Assembly (NCBI RefSeq): GCF_011516835.1
Contig: NZ_WOTB01000014.1
Span: 1 to 64,000 of the forward strand
Length of the DNA: 64,000 nt
Source: Acetobacter musti
GTDB taxonomy: Bacteria; Pseudomonadota; Alphaproteobacteria; Acetobacterales; Acetobacteraceae
Direction of reading: 5' to 3'
The notes beneath the pieces were generated by a model that worked only from the letters and a program-made list of their open reading frames with translations, did not search any database and was not told the DNA's origin. The first letter of the stretch is position 1. Each line of letters starts with the position of its first letter. A program made the translations under genes and the position numbers. This document shows positions 1 to 8,177 of this stretch, in pieces.

Positions 1-585
1 GCCGTACAGTTCGATGATGTCGCAGAATTCGCAGCTGAACGGGCATCCGCGCGAGAACTGGATTCCGACATGCAGATACTGGTTCAGTTTCAGCAGATCA
101 AAGCGCGGGAGGGGGCTCAGGGTGACATCCGTTTTGCCCATGGGGGCCTGGAAAACGCCCTGCCTGTCGCCGTTTCGCCATGCGGCGATGAAGTCGCCCA
201 TGATCTCCTCGGCTTCTCCGAGGACCTGAAAATTCGCGGCGCTGTAAATGTCCGGGCTGGAGGTGACGTCAGGGCCGCCGGTCACCACCGGCTTTCCGGC
301 TGCGCGACACATGTCGATGATCTGCAGGGCGTCGTTTCGCTGGGGCAGCATTCCGCCGGTCATCACCATGTCGGCCCATGCGACATCGTCTTCCGTCAGG
401 CGTTCGGTGTTGCGGTTGACCAGCCTGACCTCCCAGTGCTTCGGGAGCAGGGCGGCGACGGTGATCAGGCCGAGGGGCGCTGCCGGGTAGCGTGCGCCGG
501 TCAGATCGCAGGTTTCTTTGTAGTTCCAGAACGAACCTGCGTTGAAAAGCGGAAAGATCATCAGGACCTTGCAGCTGTCGGTCAT
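1..585 (-). CDS. B12-binding radical SAM protein, DUF4070-type (partial, 3' end outside window)
   Basis: Reading the minus strand from the ATG at 583-585 gives 195 codons without a stop, and the gene leaves the window at the left edge. The N-terminal part looks like a cobalamin-binding Rossmann domain (MIFPLFNAG near the start, then PLGLITVAALLPKHW, VTGGPDVTSSPD and LGEAEE). The last visible residues hold the radical SAM cluster CPFSCEFC followed by DIIELYG, the signature of B12-binding radical SAM enzymes that carry DUF4070. That family includes hopanoid methylase HpnP, but the N-terminus here does not look like HpnP or HpnR, so I leave the substrate open. Such enzymes normally methylate unactivated carbons or rearrange lipids and cofactors. 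The gene is divergent from the response regulator at 1113. Confidence 0.85.
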   Translation of the reverse strand, partial: MTDSCKVLMIFPLFNAGSFWNYKETCDLTGARYPAAPLGLITVAALLPKHWEVRLVNRNTERLTEDDVAWADMVMTGGMLPQRNDALQIIDMCRAAGKPVVTGGPDVTSSPDIYSAANFQVLGEAEEIMGDFIAAWRNGDRQGVFQAPMGKTDVTLSPLPRFDLLKLNQYLHVGIQFSRGCPFSCEFCDIIELYG

Positions 586-1112
586 CAGGGAAAAATCCTT
601 TGATAAAACAGCTGATTGCGATCAAAGCGGGGACTGCCCGTTTTTTTCGAAAGCGCGCCGGACCGCGAAAGGGCCTGGTTCAGTTTTTGGGTGTGATATG
701 CCGTGGACGCTCTTGTTTGCCGGCGTCGGGTGCGGATGTCTGAACGGCAGTATCCCGATGAAAGGTCGTCATATGACCCTTCGCGTAAGGGAATAATGGC
801 TTATAGGCTGAATATGCGGGAATGGCGACAGAGCGGCGCCTGAAAGATATGTTCCGATCTGTTTCTGATTGTCAGGAAGCGTACGAATAAGATCCGTACC
901 GTAATTTCTTTGCGAAAAAAGTCGCAGACGCGGGTCTCCGGGGTTCAGTTCAGGTGAATCTCGGCCGGTTCATAAACAGCGTTTTCTTCTGCGATATGTC
1001 CTGGATATGTCGTGTCCGGAATATGCGGCGCATCCCGGCAGGAAAGCGGGGAAGGGCGGTATGAAACCGATTTTAGTGGCAATCCGGTGCCGCACCTGGC
1101 ATCCCTCGTGGA
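586..1112. other. Intergenic region between divergent genes
   Basis: About 530 bases between the divergent radical SAM and response-regulator starts. Short open frames occur on both strands but none has a convincing ribosome binding site or recognisable product. It presumably holds both promoters; I cannot place either one. Confidence 0.5.
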
Positions 1113-1841
1113 ATGAGCGCATCTGTCACCATGAATGGCGCGAATGTGCTGCTGGTCGAGGACGACAGTGGCATTGCCCGCGAGATCTCCGAGGAGCTGG
1201 AGAGCCGTCATTTTGTCGTTACGACGGCGGAGACGGGAGATTATGGTCTGGAGCAGGCTTTGTCGGGTGTGCATGACGTTCTGGTTGTGGACAGGATGCT
1301 GCCGGGGCTGGACGGGCTGACGCTGATCGAGACGATGCGGGCGCGGAGTATCCGGACGCCGGTGCTGGTGCTGTCGGCGCTGTCTGCTGTTGATGACCGG
1401 GTGAGTGGTCTGAAGGCGGGCGGGGACGATTATCTGACCAAGCCGTTCGCGATGGAGGAACTGGTTGCGCGGATTGAGGCGCTGCTGCGGCGTCCGGACG
1501 ATACGCGGCAGACGGTGCTGCGTGTGGGGCCGCTGATGATGGACCTTATTGACCGGCGGGTGGAGCGGGACGGGCGGGAGATCGATCTGCTGCCGCGCGA
1601 GTTCCGGCTGCTGGAGTTTCTCATGCGGCGGCCGGGGCAGGTTCTGACGCGGGCGATGATGCTGGAGGAGGTCTGGAATTACCGGTTCATTCCGCAGACC
1701 AATCTGGTGGATGTGCATATTGGCAAGCTGCGGCGGAAGGTGGATGTCGCGGGTGAGCCGGCGCTGATTCACAGTATTCGCGGGGCCGGCTTCACGCTCA
1801 GTATTCCGGGCGGTGCGTCCGGTCCGGATGAGACGGACTGA
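1113..1841 (+). CDS. OmpR-family response regulator
   Basis: A 242-residue protein with an N-terminal receiver domain (about 10-125) and a C-terminal winged-helix DNA-binding domain (about 140-235). The acidic pair E16-D17-D18, the phospho-acceptor D60 (in VVDRMLPGLDG), S88 and K110 (in LTKPF) are all present. The C-terminal part has the OmpR/PhoB pattern LLPREFRLLEFLMRRPGQVLTR and VDVHIGKLRRKV. The ATG at 1131 is an alternative start because neither has a strong ribosome binding site. The histidine kinase follows 11 bases later, so the two form a two-component pair, and the RND pump just downstream is its most likely target (inference). Confidence 0.93.
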   Translation: MSASVTMNGANVLLVEDDSGIAREISEELESRHFVVTTAETGDYGLEQALSGVHDVLVVDRMLPGLDGLTLIETMRARSIRTPVLVLSALSAVDDRVSGLKAGGDDYLTKPFAMEELVARIEALLRRPDDTRQTVLRVGPLMMDLIDRRVERDGREIDLLPREFRLLEFLMRRPGQVLTRAMMLEEVWNYRFIPQTNLVDVHIGKLRRKVDVAGEPALIHSIRGAGFTLSIPGGASGPDETD

Positions 1842-1852
1842 TCGCGGTCCGG

Positions 1853-3355
1853 ATGCTGTCATTTCTGCGTGGTGAGCGGTTCGAGCTGTTTCGCACGACG
1901 CGTTTTCATCTTGCTGTCGGTTTCGCCATGGCGATTCTGCTGGCCACGTTTCTGCAGTTCTCGCTCATTTACAGTCAGATGACGACGCTGGAATTCCGGC
2001 GTTCGGGGCAGCTTTTGCATCGGGAGATGGATTTTCTCGTCTCTCTGCCGCCGGATCATCTGGATTATGTCATTCGCGAGCGGTCGACGGACGATCTGCG
2101 GATTGTGATCAATGAGGCCGGAATTTTTACGCCGAACCGGGAGCCGGTGACGGGGGATCTGAAGGAATGGCCGGAAGGTCTGGTCGCGGATGGCGAGCTG
2201 CATGCGTCCATGATGATTCCGGAAGAGGGCGCGCCCTATAAGGTGTGGTTTCTGGCCGGTCGTCTTCCTGACGGTCGTTTCCTCGCGCTGGGGCGCAGTA
2301 TTCACCCGCTTGGCGAGCAGAAGCTGATGCTGCGCCGGGCGTCGCTGACCACCATAGTTCCGATTCTTTTTCTGGCCCTGGTCACCGGGGTCTGGCTCAG
2401 CCACCGGGCGCTGGCGCGGGTGAAGGAGATGCATGAGGCGGTGGACCGGATCATGCAGGGCGACATTCACGAGAGGCTTCCGGCCGGACCGGAGCGGGAC
2501 GATCTTCAGCGGCTTGCGGGCAGCGTCAACCGCATGCTCGACCGGCTTGAGCAGCTGATGCATGACATGCGCGATGTCGGGAACGATATCGCGCACGATC
2601 TCCGGACGCCGCTCGCGCGGGTCCGGGCCGGTCTTGAGCGGGTTCTGAGCGGGCCGAACGCCGGGTCTCCGGATGCTCTGCGGACGGCGATCGGGAGTGC
2701 GATTGAAAATCTCGACCAGTGTTTCTCGGTCATTACCGCTCTGCTGCGGATGGCGGAGATCGACAATGGCCGGCGCCGGGACGGATTTGCGACGGTCGAT
2801 CTGGAGGATCTGGCGCGCGACATCATCGATCTTTACGAGCCCATAGCGGAAAGCGAGGATGTCAGTCTTTACGGGTCTGATCCCGTTCCGGCTCCGGGTG
2901 TGGCGCGGGAAAGGGCGGAGGCGCCCGTGTCCGGGGTCTCCGCGCCGGGAGTATCTGTGCCGGGGCGGTCGGTGACCGTTCAGGGGGACAGGGATCTGCT
3001 GATCGAGATGCTGGCCAATCTGGTGGACAACGCCATCAAGTTCACGCCGTCCGGCGGAAGCGTGAAGGTCGATGTCGGGTTCTGGCAGGATCATCCGGCC
3101 ATTGCCGTGACGGATACGGGAATCGGGATTGCGCCTCAGGAGCGGGAGGTGGTGCTGACCCGGTTCTGGCGCTCGGATAAGAGCCGTCATATCCGGGGCA
3201 GCGGTCTGGGGCTGAGCCTCGTCGCGTCCATTCTGCGGCTGCACAATGCGCGGGTTCTGATCGAGGATGCGCGGCCTGGCGATCCTTCGGGAGGGGCGAG
3301 GCTTGTGGCGGTGTTTCCGGTGGCGGGGCAGGGGCGGGAGCCGGTTCGTTCCTGA
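1853..3355 (+). CDS. HAMP-domain sensor histidine kinase
   Basis: A 500-residue inner-membrane kinase. Visible order: a first membrane segment (about 19-40), a periplasmic sensor of about 120 residues, a second membrane segment (about 165-184), HAMP (about 185-238), the dimerisation/phospho-acceptor helix with H248 (in IAHDLRTPLAR), and an ATPase domain with N box (NLVDNAIKFTP), DTGIGI and GSGLGLSLV. A run rich in P, V, S and G (about 345-375) sits just before the N box and looks like a repeat-derived insertion. It phosphorylates the regulator encoded immediately upstream. The signal is unknown; tricarboxylate, metal or drug sensing cannot be told apart from sequence. Confidence 0.93.
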   Translation: MLSFLRGERFELFRTTRFHLAVGFAMAILLATFLQFSLIYSQMTTLEFRRSGQLLHREMDFLVSLPPDHLDYVIRERSTDDLRIVINEAGIFTPNREPVTGDLKEWPEGLVADGELHASMMIPEEGAPYKVWFLAGRLPDGRFLALGRSIHPLGEQKLMLRRASLTTIVPILFLALVTGVWLSHRALARVKEMHEAVDRIMQGDIHERLPAGPERDDLQRLAGSVNRMLDRLEQLMHDMRDVGNDIAHDLRTPLARVRAGLERVLSGPNAGSPDALRTAIGSAIENLDQCFSVITALLRMAEIDNGRRRDGFATVDLEDLARDIIDLYEPIAESEDVSLYGSDPVPAPGVARERAEAPVSGVSAPGVSVPGRSVTVQGDRDLLIEMLANLVDNAIKFTPSGGSVKVDVGFWQDHPAIAVTDTGIGIAPQEREVVLTRFWRSDKSRHIRGSGLGLSLVASILRLHNARVLIEDARPGDPSGGARLVAVFPVAGQGREPVRS

Positions 3356-3726
3356 CGGGAGCCGCCCGGTTCTCCTGACGGGATCAGGGGCCGGAGGGTG
3401 CGGCGGATTGGCTGACGTGCGCTTCCTGGCGGGTGTTCCTGCCGGAAATCAGGTCCGGGGTTTTGCCCGGAATGCTACCCGGAATTCTGCCCGGAATCCT
3501 GCCGGAGATTTTGCCAGAGATCCTGTCCGGCAGTCCGGTCGATAGTCCGGACGGCGATGCGTGACGGGGAGAAACGGGTCTGAACCGGTTGCCGGTTTTG
3601 TGGAAAATGACAGTTCCGGGACAGTCTCTTAAAAGGTATTTTATTGGCGACCACGGACATTCGCTGTCAGAAGGTCATCATGTCTGCTGTACCGTGTCTG
3701 TCCTGCGTGTGTCCGGGTGAGAGCGT
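3356..3726. other. Intergenic region with degenerate 12-base tandem repeats
   Basis: The region between the kinase and the RND operon contains no convincing gene. Positions 3464-3530 hold five and a half copies of a degenerate 12-base unit of the form TGCCCGGAATNC. The pump promoter presumably lies between the repeat and 3727. Confidence 0.6.
3464..3530. repeat. 12-base degenerate direct repeat
   Basis: Units begin at 3464, 3476, 3488, 3500, 3512 and (partial) 3524. The first three share CCCGGAAT and the later ones drift to CCGGAGAT and CCAGAGAT. Exact 12-base periodicity would keep an open frame, which explains a spurious open frame here. Confidence 0.7.
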
Positions 3727-6700
3727 ATGAACGAAATTGTCGTTATAGCTCTCAAACGGCCTTACACCTTCGTCGTTCTTTCGATCCTGATCCTGGTTTT
3801 TGGTGTCCGGTCGATTCTGTTCACGCCGACGGACGTGTTTCCCAGCATTAAAATTCCGGTTGTCGCGGTGGCGTGGACCTATACGGGTCTGATGCCGGAG
3901 GACATGTCGGGGCGTGTCGTTTATTATTACGAGCGCGCACTGACGGCGACGGTCAACAACATTGAGCACATCGAAAGTCAGTCCTATTACGGGCGCGGCA
4001 TCGTCAAGATTTTCTTCCAGCCGGGGACGGATGCCTCGGCGGCGCAGACGCAGATCACCGCGGTGTCCCAGACGGTCATCAAGCAGATGCCGACGGGGTC
4101 CACGCCGCCTCTGGTGCTGACCTATAACGCGTCTTCGGTTCCGGTTCTGACGCTGCAGGTGTCGTCGAACAGCATGACGGCGTCGCAGATTTACGACATG
4201 TCGTCGAACCTGATCCGGCCGGCGCTGGTGTCTGTGGCGGGGGCGGCGATTCCGAACCCGTATGGCGGTCAGCCGGGCAACATCATGGTCGATCTCAATC
4301 CGACCAAGCTGCTGGCGCACGGGCTGTCGCCGGTGGATGTGTCGGCGGCGCTGAACCGGCAGAACATCGTGCTGCCGGCGGGCGATCAGAAGATCGGCAC
4401 GATGGACTGGATGGTGCAGTCCAACGCGGCGCCGCGCGACATCGATACGTTCAATGCGATCCCGATCAAGCAGGTCGGCAATTCGGTTGTGTATATGCGC
4501 GATGTGGCCTGGGTGCATCCGGGCGGGCCGCCGCAGACCAACCTGGTGCTGGTGAAGGGGCAGCAGGGCGTTCTGATCGTCATCATGAAGAGCGGCGACG
4601 CCTCGACGCTGGCGGTCGTGGACGGGGTGAAGCAGCTTCTGCCGGGCATTATCAAGACGCTGCCGCCGGGCGTGGACATCAAGATCGTCAATGACGCCTC
4701 GACCTTCGTGAAGGAATCGGTGCGGGACGTTGTGCAGGAGATGGCCACGGCGGCGGTGCTGACCGGGCTTGTGGTGCTGCTGTTCCTGGGGTCCTGGCGG
4801 TCGACGGTGATCATCGCGACGTCGATTCCGCTGGCGATGCTCTGCGCGATCATCGGTCTGGGCTGGGCCGGGCAGACGATCAATGTGATGACGCTGGGCG
4901 GGCTGGCGCTGGCGGTGGGTATTCTGGTCGATGACGCGACGGTCATGATCGAGAACATCGACGCGCATCTGCATGGCGGCAAGGATCTGGAGGACGCGAT
5001 CATCGACGCGGCCAACCAGATCGTGGTGGCGACTTTCGTCTCGACGCTGTGTATCTGTATCGTCTGGATGCCGCTGTTCCAGCTGACGGGTGTGGCCGGG
5101 TGGCTGTTCATGCCGATGGCCGAGGCGATCATCTTCGCGATGCTGGCCTCCTTCATTCTGTCGCGGACGCTGGTGCCGACGATGGCGAAATACATGCTGG
5201 CGGCGCAGGTCGAGGCGGAGCGTTCGGGCGCGGACAAGGAGCCGAAGAATATTTTCGGACGGTTCCAGCGCGGGTTCGAGCATCGGTTCGAGCAGTTCCG
5301 CAACGGATATAAGGAATTGCTGGCGGCTCTGATCGGGCTGCGCGGCACGTTCATCGCGGGGTTCCTGGCGGCGGCGGTCGGTTCGCTGGGGCTGCTGTTC
5401 TTTGTCGGTCAGGACTTCTTTCCGGAGATCAACTCGAATGCGCTGGCGCTGCATATGCGGGCGCCGCTCGGGACGCGGATCGAGGAGGCGGGCAAGATCT
5501 CGCAGCTGGTGAATGACGAGATCAGTCGTCTGCTGCCGGGCCAGGTGGAGTCCATTGTCGATAACTGCGGTCTGCCGTTCAGTCCGCTGAATCAGGCCTT
5601 CATTCCGACGCCGACGGTGGGGGCGCAGGACTGCGATCTGACCGTGACGCTGAAGGATGACAATTCGCCGGTGGCGGAGTATCGCGCGACGCTGCGGGCG
5701 GGTTTGCAGAAGAAATTTCCGGGCACGCAGATTACGTTCCAGCCGGCGGATCTGACGGCGAAGATTCTGAATTTCGGGGCGCCGGCGCCGATCGACGTGC
5801 AGATCGTCGGGCGCAATCTGCATGACAACTTCGCCTTTGCGAACCGGATGGTCGAGAGGCTGCGGCGGGTGCCGGGCATTGCGGATGTGAATGTTCAGGA
5901 GCCGATGACAACGCCGACGCTGCTGGTGAACGCGCGCCGGACTTTTGCGCTGGGCACGGGCATTACCGAGGCGAACGTGGCCAACAACATGCTGGTGTCG
6001 CTGTCGGGCAGTTCGCAGGTCGGGCAGGTGTACTGGCTCGATCCGGCGACCGGGGTTTCGCATCTGATCGATATTCAGACACCGGCGGAATATCTGCAGA
6101 CGATGAACGATCTGGAGATCACGCCGGTCGACAAGGGCGACGGCAATCCGAACGGCAACACGGTCCAGCTTCTGGGCGGTCTGAGCAAGATTGTCGAGAC
6201 GGGCACGCCGGGCGAGGTGGCGCATTACAACATCATGCCAGTCTTCAACATCTACGCGATGAATGAGGGGATCGATCTCGGCACGGTGGCGCGCGAGGTG
6301 AAGCGGATCGTGGCGGCGGAGCAGGAGAAGCTGCCGGCCGGGTCGTCGATGACGGTGATCGGGCAGGGCGTGACGATGAACTCGGCCTATGCGCAGCTGA
6401 TCGGCGGTCTCGCGATGTCGATCATGCTGGTCTACCTGATCATCGTGGTGAATTTTCAGTCCTGGCTTGATCCGTTCATCATCATTACGGCGCTGCCGGG
6501 TGCGCTGGGAGGCATTGCGTGGTCGCTGTTCCTGACGCACACGGCGCTGTCGGTTCCGGCGCTGACGGGCGCGATCATGTGCATGGGCACGGCGACGGCG
6601 AACTCCATTCTGGTGGTGTCTTTTGCCCGCGACGAGCTGGCGCGGCACGGGGATGTGTTTAAGGCGGCGCTGGATGCCGGGTTCGAGCGTATCCGTCCGG

Positions 6701-6909
6701 TGCTGATGACGGCGTCCGCGATGATTGTCGGCATGTTGCCGATGTCGATGAGCAACTCGCAGAACGCGCCGCTCGGGCGTGCCGTGATCGGTGGTCTGCT
6801 GGTGGCGACGGTTGCGACACTGCTGTTCGTGCCCTGCGTCTTCGCCATGCTGCACGGACGGAAACAGAAACAGAAGACGACGCCTGCGGGTGAGGGAGAA
6901 GCGGCATGA
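3727..6909 (+). CDS. RND efflux permease (AcrB/MdtB-like)
   Basis: A 1060-residue proton-driven inner-membrane exporter, the usual length for the HAE1 family. It has the N-terminal membrane helix, large periplasmic loops and the TM4 proton-relay pair in GILVDDATVMIEN. A second cluster of membrane helices starts near residue 880 (AMSIMLVYLIIVVNFQSW) and ends with GRAVIGGLLVATVATLLFVP. The first periplasmic loop (FPSIKIPVVAVAWTYTGLMPEDM) resembles MdtB/MuxB-type pumps. The adaptor gene overlaps its stop (ATGA), so the three pump genes are translationally coupled. Here the permease comes first, whereas adaptor-first is the more common order. The exported substrate is not predictable. Confidence 0.95.
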   Translation: MNEIVVIALKRPYTFVVLSILILVFGVRSILFTPTDVFPSIKIPVVAVAWTYTGLMPEDMSGRVVYYYERALTATVNNIEHIESQSYYGRGIVKIFFQPGTDASAAQTQITAVSQTVIKQMPTGSTPPLVLTYNASSVPVLTLQVSSNSMTASQIYDMSSNLIRPALVSVAGAAIPNPYGGQPGNIMVDLNPTKLLAHGLSPVDVSAALNRQNIVLPAGDQKIGTMDWMVQSNAAPRDIDTFNAIPIKQVGNSVVYMRDVAWVHPGGPPQTNLVLVKGQQGVLIVIMKSGDASTLAVVDGVKQLLPGIIKTLPPGVDIKIVNDASTFVKESVRDVVQEMATAAVLTGLVVLLFLGSWRSTVIIATSIPLAMLCAIIGLGWAGQTINVMTLGGLALAVGILVDDATVMIENIDAHLHGGKDLEDAIIDAANQIVVATFVSTLCICIVWMPLFQLTGVAGWLFMPMAEAIIFAMLASFILSRTLVPTMAKYMLAAQVEAERSGADKEPKNIFGRFQRGFEHRFEQFRNGYKELLAALIGLRGTFIAGFLAAAVGSLGLLFFVGQDFFPEINSNALALHMRAPLGTRIEEAGKISQLVNDEISRLLPGQVESIVDNCGLPFSPLNQAFIPTPTVGAQDCDLTVTLKDDNSPVAEYRATLRAGLQKKFPGTQITFQPADLTAKILNFGAPAPIDVQIVGRNLHDNFAFANRMVERLRRVPGIADVNVQEPMTTPTLLVNARRTFALGTGITEANVANNMLVSLSGSSQVGQVYWLDPATGVSHLIDIQTPAEYLQTMNDLEITPVDKGDGNPNGNTVQLLGGLSKIVETGTPGEVAHYNIMPVFNIYAMNEGIDLGTVAREVKRIVAAEQEKLPAGSSMTVIGQGVTMNSAYAQLIGGLAMSIMLVYLIIVVNFQSWLDPFIIITALPGALGGIAWSLFLTHTALSVPALTGAIMCMGTATANSILVVSFARDELARHGDVFKAALDAGFERIRPVLMTASAMIVGMLPMSMSNSQNAPLGRAVIGGLLVATVATLLFVPCVFAMLHGRKQKQKTTPAGEGEAA

Positions 6910-8177
6910 GTGGCAGGCAATCGCGCGGCAGGCTTGCGCTCATCATTGTTCTGATTGTCGCGCTGGTTCTGGCGGCCTGGGGGATTTTTCAGCGGCACAG
7001 GCATTTTGTGCAGCTGGCTTCCGACACCGCGGAGGCGTCCTATCCGAAGGTGCAGCTGATCAGCCCGTCTCCGGGGCCGACGCACCGGACGCTGGATCTG
7101 CCGGCGAATATTTCGGCCTGGTATCTGGCGCCGATTTACGCGCAGGTCTCGGGCTATGTGAAGATGTGGTACAAGGACATCGGCGCGCAGGTTCATGCCG
7201 GCGATCTGCTGGCGGAGATCGACACGCCGGGTCTGGACGCGCAGTTCGCCGCGGCGAAGGCCAATCTGGATGTGGCTCTGGCGCGGTACAAGCTGGCGCA
7301 GATCACGGCGCGGCGCTGGAAGGCGCTGCAGGGCACGCAGGCGGTTTCCCAGCAGGAAGTGGACGTGCAGGCGGCGAATGCCGAGGCGCAGCAGGCGCAG
7401 GTGGAGGCGGCGCGGCATGACATGGAGCGGTTTGCGGCGCTGGAGGGCTTCAAAAAGATCGTGGCGCCGTTCGACGGGGTTGTGACGGCGCGTCTGGCGG
7501 ATGTGGGCGACTATGTGAATGCGGGCGGTGGCGATGTCAGTTCGCGGGGAAGCGCGACGGAGCTGTTCAGCGTGGCGGATGTTCATGCGATGCGTGTGTT
7601 CGTGCCGGTGCCGCAGGATTATGCCGACATCATCACGCCGAAGCTGACGGCGACGCTGCGGGTGCCGCAGTTCCAGGGGCGTGAGTTCCAGGCGCGGTTT
7701 CTGGCGACGGCGGCGGCGTTCAACCAGAACACCCGCACGGTGAACACGGAGCTGATGGTGGACAATCCGCGCGGTGAGCTGTGGCCGGATTCCTATGCCA
7801 CGGTGCATTTCGAGGCGCCGGGCGATCCGGATATTCTGATCCTGCCGGTGAGTGCGCTGATCTTCCGGGCGGACGGGCTGCAGGTGGCGATGGTGGATGG
7901 CAGCAACCGGGTGCATCTCGTCACGGTCCGGATTGGCACGATCCTGGGCAAGAACGTTCAGATCCTAGCGGGGGTGAAGCCGACGGACCGGCTGATCAGC
8001 AGCCCGTCCGCGGGCCTGCTCGACGGGGATGAGGTGCGTGTCGTGCCGGGGACGCGGGGGTATAACATTCCGTCGGGTCCGGCGCCGGAGAAGGCGGCCG
8101 ATAAGGAGAGCCATGACGATGTCCGGGCGATGCCGAAGGACGACTCTCCTTCGCCTGAGGCGGGCGCGCGTCAATGA
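6906..8177 (+). CDS. RND efflux periplasmic adaptor (membrane fusion protein)
   Basis: A 423-residue HlyD/AcrA-family protein that bridges the inner-membrane permease and the outer-membrane channel. A single N-terminal membrane segment (about 10-28) anchors it. The biotinyl-lipoyl half-motifs flank a coiled-coil hairpin: QVSGYVKMWYKDIGAQVHAG, then an Ala/Gln-rich helix (about 115-180), then KKIVAPFDGVVTARLADVGDYV. Beta-barrel and membrane-proximal domains follow to about 370, and a charged tail ends the protein. It starts inside the permease stop codon and its own stop overlaps the start of the channel gene, so it is the middle gene of a three-gene transcript. Confidence 0.94.
   Translation: MSGRQSRGRLALIIVLIVALVLAAWGIFQRHRHFVQLASDTAEASYPKVQLISPSPGPTHRTLDLPANISAWYLAPIYAQVSGYVKMWYKDIGAQVHAGDLLAEIDTPGLDAQFAAAKANLDVALARYKLAQITARRWKALQGTQAVSQQEVDVQAANAEAQQAQVEAARHDMERFAALEGFKKIVAPFDGVVTARLADVGDYVNAGGGDVSSRGSATELFSVADVHAMRVFVPVPQDYADIITPKLTATLRVPQFQGREFQARFLATAAAFNQNTRTVNTELMVDNPRGELWPDSYATVHFEAPGDPDILILPVSALIFRADGLQVAMVDGSNRVHLVTVRIGTILGKNVQILAGVKPTDRLISSPSAGLLDGDEVRVVPGTRGYNIPSGPAPEKAADKESHDDVRAMPKDDSPSPEAGARQ

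Noticed and set aside
3667..6855. A minus-strand open frame of more than 1000 codons opposite the RND permease
   Set aside because: It is rich in Arg, His and Gln with no domain, and mirrors a protein with clear RND motifs. High GC makes long antisense frames common here.
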